Positions 1 through 4,959 of a DNA stretch of 5,662 nt are shown here, one piece after another; positions within the stretch are counted from its first letter, which is position 1, and every line of letters starts with the position of its first letter. The notes under the pieces are model-generated. The model did not search any database. It saw only the letters and a program-made list of their open reading frames with translations, and was not told the origin of the DNA. Position numbers and translations under genes: made by a program. Source of the DNA: Chloroflexota bacterium (GTDB lineage Bacteria > Chloroflexota > Anaerolineae > Anaerolineales > Villigracilaceae); NCBI GenBank assembly GCA_021796315.1, contig JAJYOH010000413.1, positions 1 through 5,662 on the forward strand, given 5' to 3'.

Positions 1-2
1 CC

Positions 3-83
3 GCCAGGGCAGGTGTCGTGCGTTTAGCGGTAAAAATGAGTTCGAGTACGGTAGAAGAAGAAAATATTATAAAAATCATTTAG
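3..83 (+). CDS. Possible 3' end of an upstream gene (27 codons incl. stop, partial)
   Basis: One frame is open from the left edge to a TAG at 81-83, giving 26 residues that end in TVEEENIIKII. The stop lies 11 nt before the fumarase alpha start, and the fumarase Shine-Dalgarno begins directly after it, which is the spacing expected inside an operon. The acidic, amphipathic ending looks like a plausible protein C terminus. Against it, 27 codons is too short for confidence, another frame is also open here, and the AT-rich 60-80 stretch could be a promoter instead. The family cannot be recognised. If real, the fumarase genes are co-transcribed with an upstream gene. Confidence 0.28.
   Translation, partial: ARAGVVRLAVKMSSSTVEEENIIKII
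65..73 (+). promoter_or_regulatory. Weak candidate -10 region for the fumarase genes
   Basis: An AT-rich run contains TATTAT (65-70) and the overlapping TATAAA (68-73), either of which could serve as a -10 box. No convincing -35 box lies at the right distance: TTCGAG at 41-46 matches the consensus poorly. If the frame ending at 83 is a real upstream gene, this AT-richness is simply coding sequence. Confidence 0.22.
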
Positions 84-94
84 AAGGAGGCTCC

Positions 95-973
95 ATGCAG
101 CCCGATTTGACCGAAAAAATTTTGGAGTTGATCCGCCGCACATCCAGCAGCTTGCCGCCGGATGTGGAAAAACGTTTGCGCGAGGCCGTTGAAAAAGAAG
201 AGCCGGGTTCAGCAGCGCGCGGCGCGTTGGAAACAATTTTGAAAAATGTTGAACTCTCGCGCGCCAACTCCACGCCGATCTGCCAGGATACCGGCACGCC
301 AATTTTTTATGTCCACTACCCCGAAGGCTGGTCGACGCGAAAACTCAAAGAGCAAATCCGCAACGCGCTGGTGGACGCCACCAAACGCAGCTTCATGCGA
401 CCGAACGCCGTCGATGCAATTTACGATAAGAACAGCGGAAACAATCTCGGCGGCGAAGATTTTCCGACAATCCATTTTGAAGAAGTTGACGCCGATCAAC
501 CGCTGACAATCGAACTCATGCTTAAAGGCGGCGGATGCGAAAACGTCGGGCGGCAATATTCACTGCCCGATAACTCTCTCGGCGCGGGACGCGACCTGGC
601 CGGGGTGAGAAAAGTCGCTCTCGAGGCGGTGCAAAAGGCACAAGGTCAAGGTTGCGCGCCGGGCATTTTAGGGATCGCCATCGGCGGCGACCGGGGTTCA
701 TCCTATGCAAAATCCAAGGAAGTTTTGTTGAGTGAAATGGGTAAACGCAACTCCGATCCTGAACTCGCAAAACTCGAAGAGCGATTGACCAACGAAGCAA
801 ATCAAATGGGCATCGGCCCGATGGGCTTCGGCGGCAAGACAACCGTGCTCGATACAAAGATCACAGGTATGCACCGATTGCCCGCATCTTATTTCGTGTC
901 CGTTTCATACATGTGCTGGGCATATCGCCGCCGCAAGATGACGGTAAATGGCGAAGAAATTTTGTACAATTAA
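95..973 (+). CDS. Fumarate hydratase class I, alpha subunit
   Basis: This is the larger, iron-sulfur-binding subunit (292 aa) of a two-subunit class I fumarase, which hydrates fumarate to L-malate in the cytosolic TCA cycle. The family is shared with the TtdA subunit of L-tartrate dehydratase. The three family cysteines that ligate the [4Fe-4S] cluster are visible: C63 in ICQDTGTP, C187 in QGCAPGILGIAIGGD and C274 in SYMCWAYRR. The GGG-x-EN motif (145-150) and the GFGGKTT-LD segment (244-253) are also present. An additional cysteine, C148, sits in the GGGCEN motif where I recall Ser being usual. Length is normal for a separate alpha subunit. The ATG start is supported by AAGGAGG at 84-90. The beta-subunit gene follows directly, which favours fumarase over an isolated paralogue. 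Tartrate dehydratase cannot be fully excluded from sequence, but the lone TCA-type pair makes fumarase more likely. Confidence 0.93.
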   Translation: MQPDLTEKILELIRRTSSSLPPDVEKRLREAVEKEEPGSAARGALETILKNVELSRANSTPICQDTGTPIFYVHYPEGWSTRKLKEQIRNALVDATKRSFMRPNAVDAIYDKNSGNNLGGEDFPTIHFEEVDADQPLTIELMLKGGGCENVGRQYSLPDNSLGAGRDLAGVRKVALEAVQKAQGQGCAPGILGIAIGGDRGSSYAKSKEVLLSEMGKRNSDPELAKLEERLTNEANQMGIGPMGFGGKTTVLDTKITGMHRLPASYFVSVSYMCWAYRRRKMTVNGEEILYN

Positions 974-978
974 AATAG

Positions 979-1023
979 TTTACGGATTACGCATCACGCA
1001 ATGCGTGATGCGTAATCCGTAAA
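979..1023. repeat. 45-nt near-perfect palindrome between the fumarase subunit genes
   Basis: Two 22-nt arms (979-1000 and 1002-1023) are exact reverse complements around a single A at 1001. As RNA this would form a roughly 21-bp stem with a 3-nt loop. It fills nearly the whole gap between the alpha stop and the beta ribosome binding site. There is no T-tract, so it is not a standard terminator. The arm contains the short motif TACGG/TACGC/CACGC. A REP- or MITE-like dispersed repeat is the most likely identity, which is inference because the rest of the genome is not visible. Confidence 0.9.
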
Positions 1024-1028
1024 ATGCC

Positions 1029-1033
1029 AGGAG
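1029..1033 (+). promoter_or_regulatory. Ribosome binding site deciding the beta-subunit start
   Basis: AGGAG lies five nucleotides before the ATG at 1039. It lies downstream of the in-frame ATG at 1024, which itself has only the palindrome arm upstream. The later ATG is therefore the better start. Confidence 0.8.
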
Positions 1034-1038
1034 ATATC

Positions 1039-1665
1039 ATGCGCGAAATAAAAACTCCCATCAGCGATGACGTGATCCGCAGTTTGCATGTCGGCGAACC
1101 GGTAACTTTAAGTGGAACGATGATCACCGGACGCGACGCGGCACACAAATGGATGATCGAAACTTTCATCAAAAAGACGCGCGAGCCGAAAGGCGACGAT
1201 CTGCAAATTTATGATGAATTGAAAAAAATATTGAACGGCTCGATCATTTATCATTGCGGCCCGGTTGTCAGCGGACTCGACGCGAAGCAATATAAATTTG
1301 TCGCGGCCGGGCCGACCACATCCATCCGCGAAGAACCGTACCAGGCCGACGTGATGAAACACTTCAACGTCAAAGGCGTGATCGGCAAAGGCGGCATGGG
1401 ACCGAAAACGTCGAAAGGCTGCCAGGAAACTCCCGGCGTTTATTTCCACGCCATCGGCGGCGCGGCTTCGTTCATCGCTCAACGCGTCACGAAAGTTCTC
1501 GGCGTCTATAAAATGGAATTCGGCGTGCCCGAGGCAATGTGGGCGATCGAAGTGAAGGATTTCCCGGTTGTCGTCACGATGGACGCGCACGGCGCGAGTC
1601 AGCACGCGGTGATCGACGAAGGCTCGAAGAAAGCGCTGGATGATTTGCTGGCCAAGCCATATTAA
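1039..1665 (+). CDS. Fumarate hydratase class I, beta subunit
   Basis: This 208-aa protein is the small, C-terminal-type subunit of class I fumarase and completes the active site with the alpha subunit encoded just upstream. Family motifs are clear: VTLSGTMITGRDAAHK (22-37), IIYHCGPV (69-76), the GPTTS loop (91-95) typical of fumarase/tartrate dehydratase beta chains, GVIGKGGMG (113-121) and YFHAIGGAA (135-143). Length matches a stand-alone beta subunit. The start at 1039 was chosen because the AGGAG at 1029-1033 fits it; starting at 1024 would add only five residues (MPGDI) and has no ribosome binding site. The gene ends just before an intrinsic terminator, so the subunits form a closed two-gene unit. 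In the gap, the palindrome could change the subunit ratio by stabilising the upstream message or by occluding the beta start; this is untested. Confidence 0.92.
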   Translation: MREIKTPISDDVIRSLHVGEPVTLSGTMITGRDAAHKWMIETFIKKTREPKGDDLQIYDELKKILNGSIIYHCGPVVSGLDAKQYKFVAAGPTTSIREEPYQADVMKHFNVKGVIGKGGMGPKTSKGCQETPGVYFHAIGGAASFIAQRVTKVLGVYKMEFGVPEAMWAIEVKDFPVVVTMDAHGASQHAVIDEGSKKALDDLLAKPY

Positions 1666-1672
1666 ATAATTT

Positions 1673-1707
1673 CTGGGCGACACTCACACAGTCGCCCAGT
1701 GTTTTTT
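1673..1707 (+). terminator. Intrinsic terminator of the fumarase genes
   Basis: A 9-bp perfect stem CTGGGCGAC / GTCGCCCAG (1673-1681 with 1691-1699) encloses a 9-nt loop. Two bases later come six T residues (1702-1707). Its position, 7 nt past the beta stop codon, is typical for Rho-independent termination. Confidence 0.88.
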
Positions 1708-1752
1708 AAATCGCATCTTACCGGATTTTGAGCGGCTTCCGCTACCTCATCA

Positions 1753-1781
1753 TTCTCAGCCCCCTGACTTCGGGGTATACT
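1753..1781 (+). promoter_or_regulatory. Candidate sigma-70-type promoter for the 301-aa protein gene
   Basis: TATACT at 1776-1781 is a good -10 box (5 of 6). TTCTCA at 1753-1758 is a fair -35 box (4 of 6), with a 17-bp spacer. It lies between the fumarase terminator and the next gene, where a new promoter is expected. The spacer holds a small dyad CCCC-7-GGGG (1761-1764 and 1772-1775) that could be an operator or chance. Confidence 0.5.
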
Positions 1782-1809
1782 CGCCGCATCGCAAAACAAG
1801 GAGAGAAGC

Positions 1810-2715
1810 ATGAAACGTGCAGTCAGCATTAGCATTGGTTCTTCAAAACGTGACAAGGCAGTTGAAGTAACTTTATTGGGAGAGAAGGTCAGCATCGAAC
1901 GCATCGGCACTGACGGAGACATGGAAGCTGCCGCGCTCAAATATAAAGAAATGGATGGTACCGTGGATGCCTTCGGCGTCGGCGGCGCGGACCTGGGCGC
2001 GCTGGTCGATGGAAAATGGTATCCGTTTTATTCGGTCCAGCCGATGGTGCGCTATGTTAAAAAGACCCCGCTGGTGGACGGCGGCGGCCTCAAGAATACG
2101 CTCGAAAACAAAGCCCCTAAATTTTTGGACGATAAAATCGGCGATTACATTAATTCACGCGGGCGCAAAGTATTTGTGACTGTGGGCGTCGACCGCTGGG
2201 GACTCTCCAGGTCTTTTTCGGAGACCGGTTACGAAACCACCTTCGGCGACCTGATGTTCGGTCTGGAAGTGCCGATCGCCATCCACAAGATCAACCAGAT
2301 CAAAACTTTAGCCAGCCTGCTCATGCCCGTTGTTGGACGCCTGCCTTTCGAATGGGTTTATCCCACCGGCGAAAAACAGGAAAAGCGCACGCCCAAATGG
2401 GAAAAATATTATCAATGGGCAACCGTGGTCGCGGGCGATTGTCATTATATAAAACGCAACATGCCTTACGACATGAAAGATAAAGTGATCGTCACGAACA
2501 CGACCACGCCTGAAGATGTGGAAACTTTCCGCAAAGCCGGTGTGAAATATCTCATCACCACCACGCCCGTGCTGGATGGCCGTTCCTTTGGAACCAACAT
2601 GATGGAAGCCGCACTGGTCGCGGTCTCCGGCAAAGGCCGTCCATTGACCTGGCCTGAGTTAACCGAAATGTTGAATCAGCTTGGCTTCGAGCCTCAATTG
2701 CAGGAACTGAATTAA
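1810..2715 (+). CDS. Conserved protein of the family commonly auto-named 'quinate 5-dehydrogenase'
   Basis: This is a 301-aa soluble protein with no signal peptide or membrane segment. From memory, similar proteins in Chloroflexota, Deinococcota and Firmicutes share the opening SISIGSSKRD...LLGEKVSIERIGTDGD, the block VDGGGLKNTLE (89-99) and PFEWVYPTGEKQE (179-191), and are labelled quinate 5-dehydrogenase. No classical NAD(P)-binding glycine motif followed by an acidic residue is evident, and the shikimate/quinate dehydrogenase signature is not recognisable, so the enzymatic name should be treated as unproven. Other striking segments are GVGGADL (56-62), GVDRWGLSRSF (126-136), TTFGDLMFGLEVP (143-155) and VIVTNTTTPEDVETF (226-240); the glycine and Thr-rich loops could bind a phosphate or nucleotide. 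AAGGAGAG at 1798-1805 supports the ATG. The NTP transferase gene follows after 86 nt on the same strand, which suggests one transcript. Confidence 0.6.
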   Translation: MKRAVSISIGSSKRDKAVEVTLLGEKVSIERIGTDGDMEAAALKYKEMDGTVDAFGVGGADLGALVDGKWYPFYSVQPMVRYVKKTPLVDGGGLKNTLENKAPKFLDDKIGDYINSRGRKVFVTVGVDRWGLSRSFSETGYETTFGDLMFGLEVPIAIHKINQIKTLASLLMPVVGRLPFEWVYPTGEKQEKRTPKWEKYYQWATVVAGDCHYIKRNMPYDMKDKVIVTNTTTPEDVETFRKAGVKYLITTTPVLDGRSFGTNMMEAALVAVSGKGRPLTWPELTEMLNQLGFEPQLQELN

Positions 2716-2717
2716 CG

Positions 2718-2788
2718 CCATTGCGAGCAAAGCGAAGCAATCCCCTTTCGCGAGGAGATTGCTTCAGGCTTTCAGCCTTCGCAATGAC
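2718..2788. repeat. Palindromic intergenic repeat (CATTGCGA...TCGCAATG type)
   Basis: The gap between the 301-aa protein gene and the NTP transferase gene is almost entirely an imperfect inverted repeat. Outer arms CATTGCGA (2719-2726) and TCGCAATG (2779-2786) pair exactly. A middle AAAGC/GCTTT pair (2729-2733, 2768-2772) and an inner GAAGCAATC/GATTGCTTC pair (2734-2742, 2757-2765) follow, leaving a 14-nt loop. Elements of this wording are familiar dispersed repeats in several bacterial genomes, including Chloroflexota, to my knowledge. It ends right at the next gene's Shine-Dalgarno. There is no T-tract, so it is unlikely to act as an efficient terminator. Confidence 0.82.
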
Positions 2789-2794
2789 AGGAGG
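2789..2794 (+). promoter_or_regulatory. Ribosome binding site fixing the NTP transferase start
   Basis: A full AGGAGG lies 7 nt before the ATG at 2802. It rules out the in-frame TTG at 2721, which would require translating the palindromic repeat. Confidence 0.88.
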
Positions 2795-2801
2795 ATTTAT
2801 C

Positions 2802-3698
2802 ATGGATGCAGTCGTTACCGCGGGTGGAATTCCACAACCCAACGAACCGTTGTATGAGTATTCCAAAGGCGATGCAAAAGCATTGATCGACGTGGCCGGT
2901 AAACCCATGATCCAATGGGTACTGGATGCTCTAAGCAAGGCAAAGACCATCGACAACGTAGTGGTCATCGGCCTCTCGGCCAAATCAGACTTGACTTGTA
3001 AAAAGCCGCTTACCTACATGTCCAACCAGGGCAAAATGCTGGATAACCTGAAGGCCGGCACGGCCAAGGTGATGGAACTTAATCCCAAAGCCAAATATGT
3101 GTTATTCGTTTCTTCAGACATCCCCAGCATCACCGGCGAGATGGTGGATTGGATGGTCAAAACCACCAGCGAAACACAGGATGACCTTTATTACAACGTT
3201 GTGCGCCGCGAAGATATGGAAGCGCGCTTCCCCGGCTCGAAGCGGACCTACACCCCGCTGAAAGATATGGAAGTCTGCGGCGGCGATATGAACGTAGCCC
3301 GCACCGCCATCGTTAATCAAAACTCTGAGTTCTGGAACAAACTGATCGAAGCTCGTAAAAATCCCGCTGCGCAGGCTTCGATGATCGGCCTTGACATCAT
3401 CTTCAAATTCATATTCCGCCAATTGACCATTGACGATGTGATCAAGAGAGTTGCAGACAAATTAGGTTTGAAGGGCCGCGCCATCGTCTGCCCTTATCCT
3501 GAAATCGGCATGGACGTGGACAAGCCTCACCAACTCGAACTGATGCGCGACGATCTGGAAACGCGCGTCCAAAAGACAACCAAGACATCCGCGCCAAAAG
3601 CAAAGGCTGTGCGGAAGAAACCGGTCGCAAAGAAAGCATCTGTGTCAAAGGCCAAACCGGCCCCAAAGAAACCGGCTGCCAGGGCCACAAAGAAATAG
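2802..3698 (+). CDS. MobA-like NTP transferase domain protein with basic Lys/Ala/Pro-rich tail
   Basis: This 298-aa protein has a nucleotidyltransferase fold of the MobA/GlmU/CofC type, an enzyme class that moves a nucleotide from an NTP to a phosphorylated acceptor. Visible signatures are the N-terminal VTAGG loop (5-9), KALIDVAGKPMI (26-37) matching the family K-x-L-x4-G-x-P-M-I pattern, SSDIPS (104-109) with the metal-binding Asp before Pro, and GMDVDKPHQLEL (236-247), the usual late Asp motif before a helix. The nucleotide loop is unusual: after AGG comes IPQPNEPLYEY rather than a Ser-x-Arg-x-Gly loop. Residues about 258-298 form a tail with 14 Lys and 2 Arg in 41 positions, no acidic residue, and KKP/KAKP repeats resembling histone H1 or AlgP-like tails; it is probably disordered and may bind nucleic acid or polyanions. 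The acceptor is unknown. It likely shares a transcript with the 301-aa gene upstream. Confidence 0.75.
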   Translation: MDAVVTAGGIPQPNEPLYEYSKGDAKALIDVAGKPMIQWVLDALSKAKTIDNVVVIGLSAKSDLTCKKPLTYMSNQGKMLDNLKAGTAKVMELNPKAKYVLFVSSDIPSITGEMVDWMVKTTSETQDDLYYNVVRREDMEARFPGSKRTYTPLKDMEVCGGDMNVARTAIVNQNSEFWNKLIEARKNPAAQASMIGLDIIFKFIFRQLTIDDVIKRVADKLGLKGRAIVCPYPEIGMDVDKPHQLELMRDDLETRVQKTTKTSAPKAKAVRKKPVAKKASVSKAKPAPKKPAARATKK

Positions 3699-3702
3699 AA
3701 CC

Positions 3703-3716
3703 CCGCCACAGGGCGG
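3703..3716. repeat. Short GC hairpin after the NTP transferase gene
   Basis: CCGCC (3703-3707) pairs with GGCGG (3712-3716) around a 4-nt loop, starting 5 nt past the stop codon. There is no following T-run, so it could stabilise the 3' end of the message but is not a convincing intrinsic terminator. Confidence 0.35.
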
Positions 3717-3744
3717 ATCGTGAAGACACACATCAAGACTCTTG

Positions 3745-3838
3745 AACCGCGGAGCCCACACACTTGCCCTGCATGCAAGTGCAGGGAAGAACGTGAAGGA
3801 AGTTTTAAATCTTTGCGAACTTTGCGAACTTCGCGGTT
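3745..3838. repeat. Composite palindromic repeat with terminal inverted repeats
   Basis: Terminal arms AACCGCGGAG (3745-3754) and CTTCGCGGTT (3829-3838) pair over ten positions with one G-U wobble. Inside, CGTGAAG (3792-3798) pairs with CTTTGCG (3811-3817) with two wobbles. The right half contains three 9-nt units: CTTTGCGAA twice (3811-3819, 3820-3828) and the related CTTCGCGGT. The left half contains two overlapping hairpins: CACTTGC/GCAAGTG (3761-3767, 3775-3781) and CCCTGCA/TGCAGGG (3767-3773, 3780-3786). It resembles non-autonomous AACC...GGTT intergenic repeats. The 178-nt gap 3699-3876 holds no other gene that I can see. Confidence 0.7.
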
Positions 3839-3868
3839 GTTTTTGCCCGCAGACAGACTCCAAAATCC

Positions 3869-3874
3869 AGGTGA
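3869..3874 (+). promoter_or_regulatory. Ribosome binding site of the PAP2 gene
   Basis: AGGTGA matches the 3' half of the Shine-Dalgarno consensus AGGAGGTGA, and the ATG at 3877 follows after 2 nt, as expected for that half-site. It favours 3877 over upstream starts that would read through the repeat. A GTG at 3871 is in frame but overlaps the site. Confidence 0.55.
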
Positions 3875-3876
3875 AC

Positions 3877-4437
3877 ATGAATTTCAAATCCACCCTTCAA
3901 CTCGATGCCGATATATCCAACAAATTACGCGTGGCCGAAAAGCCCGGCACGCTTCGCAGCTTCGCGGTCTTCTTCGCCCACTCCGGCGACTCCTGGTTCT
4001 GGGGATTGGGTCTGATCATCCTGTGGCTGGCTGGGGACTCATTTTGGAAACAATGGGCCATCATCGTACTGGCGGGTATTTCCATTTTGGCTGTGCTGGT
4101 CATGTCGCTTAAATTCATTATCCGGCGCAGACGTCCCGAGGGAGAATGGGGCGGCATCTATCGCAACACCGACCCGCATTCATTTCCATCGGGACACGCC
4201 GCACGCGCGTTCATGATTACAATTGCTGCGGCCGGTTTGGGTCCGGGCTGGGCTGCGTTGCTCCTATGGATTTGGGCGCCGCTCGTGGCGCTGGCACGCG
4301 TCGCAATGGGAGTCCATTATGTGTCCGACATCGTTGCGGGATTTTTTGTCGGCATCTTCATGGGATTGCTTATCCTCGAAATCCATCCTTTGTTCTTAAA
4401 CTGGCTGGCATCGTTTATTCATTTTCCACTCTGGTAA
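3877..4437 (+). CDS. PAP2-family membrane phosphatase
   Basis: This 186-aa integral membrane protein belongs to the type 2 phosphatidic acid phosphatase superfamily, which removes phosphate from lipid phosphates such as undecaprenyl pyrophosphate or phosphatidate at the outer face of the membrane. All three catalytic motifs are present: K79-x6-R86-P87 in the KFIIRRRRP block, P104-S-G-H107, and R141-x5-H147-x3-D151 (in the usual SR-x5-H-x3-D the Ser is Ala here). Hydrophobic segments lie at about 41-53, 59-78, 111-131, 133-145 and 153-170, fitting a short PAP2 protein. Motif and length suggest a BcrC/PgpB-like role, but the substrate cannot be assigned. An in-frame extension back to 3742 would add 45 residues rich in Cys, Leu and Glu that are encoded by the repeat, so it is rejected. 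A strong terminator follows immediately. Confidence 0.87.
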   Translation: MNFKSTLQLDADISNKLRVAEKPGTLRSFAVFFAHSGDSWFWGLGLIILWLAGDSFWKQWAIIVLAGISILAVLVMSLKFIIRRRRPEGEWGGIYRNTDPHSFPSGHAARAFMITIAAAGLGPGWAALLLWIWAPLVALARVAMGVHYVSDIVAGFFVGIFMGLLILEIHPLFLNWLASFIHFPLW

Positions 4438-4441
4438 CACA

Positions 4442-4488
4442 TAAATAAAAATTCTCCGCAGAAATAATCTGCGGAGAATTTTTATTTA
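4442..4488. terminator. Bidirectional intrinsic terminator between convergent genes
   Basis: A perfect 21-bp stem (4442-4462 with 4468-4488) encloses the 5-nt loop AATAA. The GC-rich core TTCTCCGCAGA/TCTGCGGAGAA is flanked by A-rich and T-rich ends, so a U-tract forms on either strand. It lies 4 nt after the PAP2 stop and 3 nt beyond the DinB-like stop on the other strand, and so can end both transcripts. Confidence 0.93.
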
Positions 4489-4491
4489 CCA

Positions 4492-4959
4492 TCACTTCGC
4501 TTTCTTCACGCTTTCCAAATGTTCTTTGATGTGACCGAGATCACGTTCAACCCAGGTCTGTAAAGTCAAGCCGCTGCCCTGAATGATGTGACGCGACTCA
4601 CGCGTCCAGGCCTCGCTTGGCAGATCACGTACAGTTTTTACCAGGGATGAAACGCTCGACACAAAGCCATCCAACATGGAACTCAAATTTTCATCTGCAT
4701 CATAATATTCAGCCATGTAGGCATCGCCATCGAAATTTTCGAACTGCGGATTATTTTCCTCCAACGTGCGGCGGGCGCGCATCCCATAAACCAACTTATC
4801 CACATCACGCGTATGCGCCGCCAACTGATGCACATTCCATCCGCCCGCCTCAATCGGTGAAAATGGATTCTTAACTGCCAGGCATACCTTGCGAAATTCC
4901 TTTGCAGCTGCTTCAAGATTATCCATCAACTGCTTCCGATATTCCAGCAATTCCTTCAT
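4492..4959 (-). CDS. DinB-like (DinB/YfiT superfamily) four-helix protein
   Basis: This 155-aa soluble, mostly helical protein fits the DinB/YfiT fold. The three histidines that usually bind a divalent metal are present: H49 in W41-N-V-H-Q-L-A-A-H-T, and H143 and H147 in DLGHIKEHLES near the C terminus. The family includes damage-inducible proteins of unknown role, and thiol transferases and maleylpyruvate isomerases that use mycothiol or bacillithiol; which applies here cannot be told. Start choice: the ATG at 4959 has GGAGGAG just upstream (4968-4962) and overlaps the stop of the SDR gene by ATGA (4959-4956). A start at 5004 would add 15 residues inside the SDR coding region and lacks support. 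It is probably translated by coupling to the SDR gene. Confidence 0.8.
   Translation of the reverse strand: MKELLEYRKQLMDNLEAAAKEFRKVCLAVKNPFSPIEAGGWNVHQLAAHTRDVDKLVYGMRARRTLEENNPQFENFDGDAYMAEYYDADENLSSMLDGFVSSVSSLVKTVRDLPSEAWTRESRHIIQGSGLTLQTWVERDLGHIKEHLESVKKAK

Noticed and set aside
979..1023. Palindrome as an intrinsic terminator of the alpha gene
   Set aside because: No T-tract follows the stem, and terminating between subunits of one enzyme would be unexpected.
1024..1038. Earlier ATG for the fumarase beta subunit
   Set aside because: It has only the palindrome arm upstream, while AGGAG at 1029-1033 fits the ATG at 1039 and the family N terminus.
1108..1683. 191-codon open frame antisense to the fumarase beta gene
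   Set aside because: It is a shadow of the coding strand's GC-biased codons, has no family resemblance, and runs across the terminator of a well-identified gene.
2721..2801. 27-residue N-terminal extension of the NTP transferase from an in-frame TTG
   Set aside because: It would translate the palindromic repeat, and the ATG at 2802 has a full AGGAGG at ideal spacing and begins directly with the family's VVTAGG strand.
2555..2983. Antisense open frame spanning the end of the 301-aa gene and the repeat
   Set aside because: It crosses two real genes and a repeat, has no ribosome binding site and shows no recognisable domain.
3811..3837. CRISPR-like or tandem repeat array
   Set aside because: There are only three 9-nt units without spacers, and they are part of a palindromic intergenic element.
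3742..3876. 45-residue N-terminal extension of the PAP2 protein
   Set aside because: The added residues (including LCELCEL) come from 9-nt direct repeats in the intergenic element and have no PAP2 similarity; AGGTGA supports 3877.
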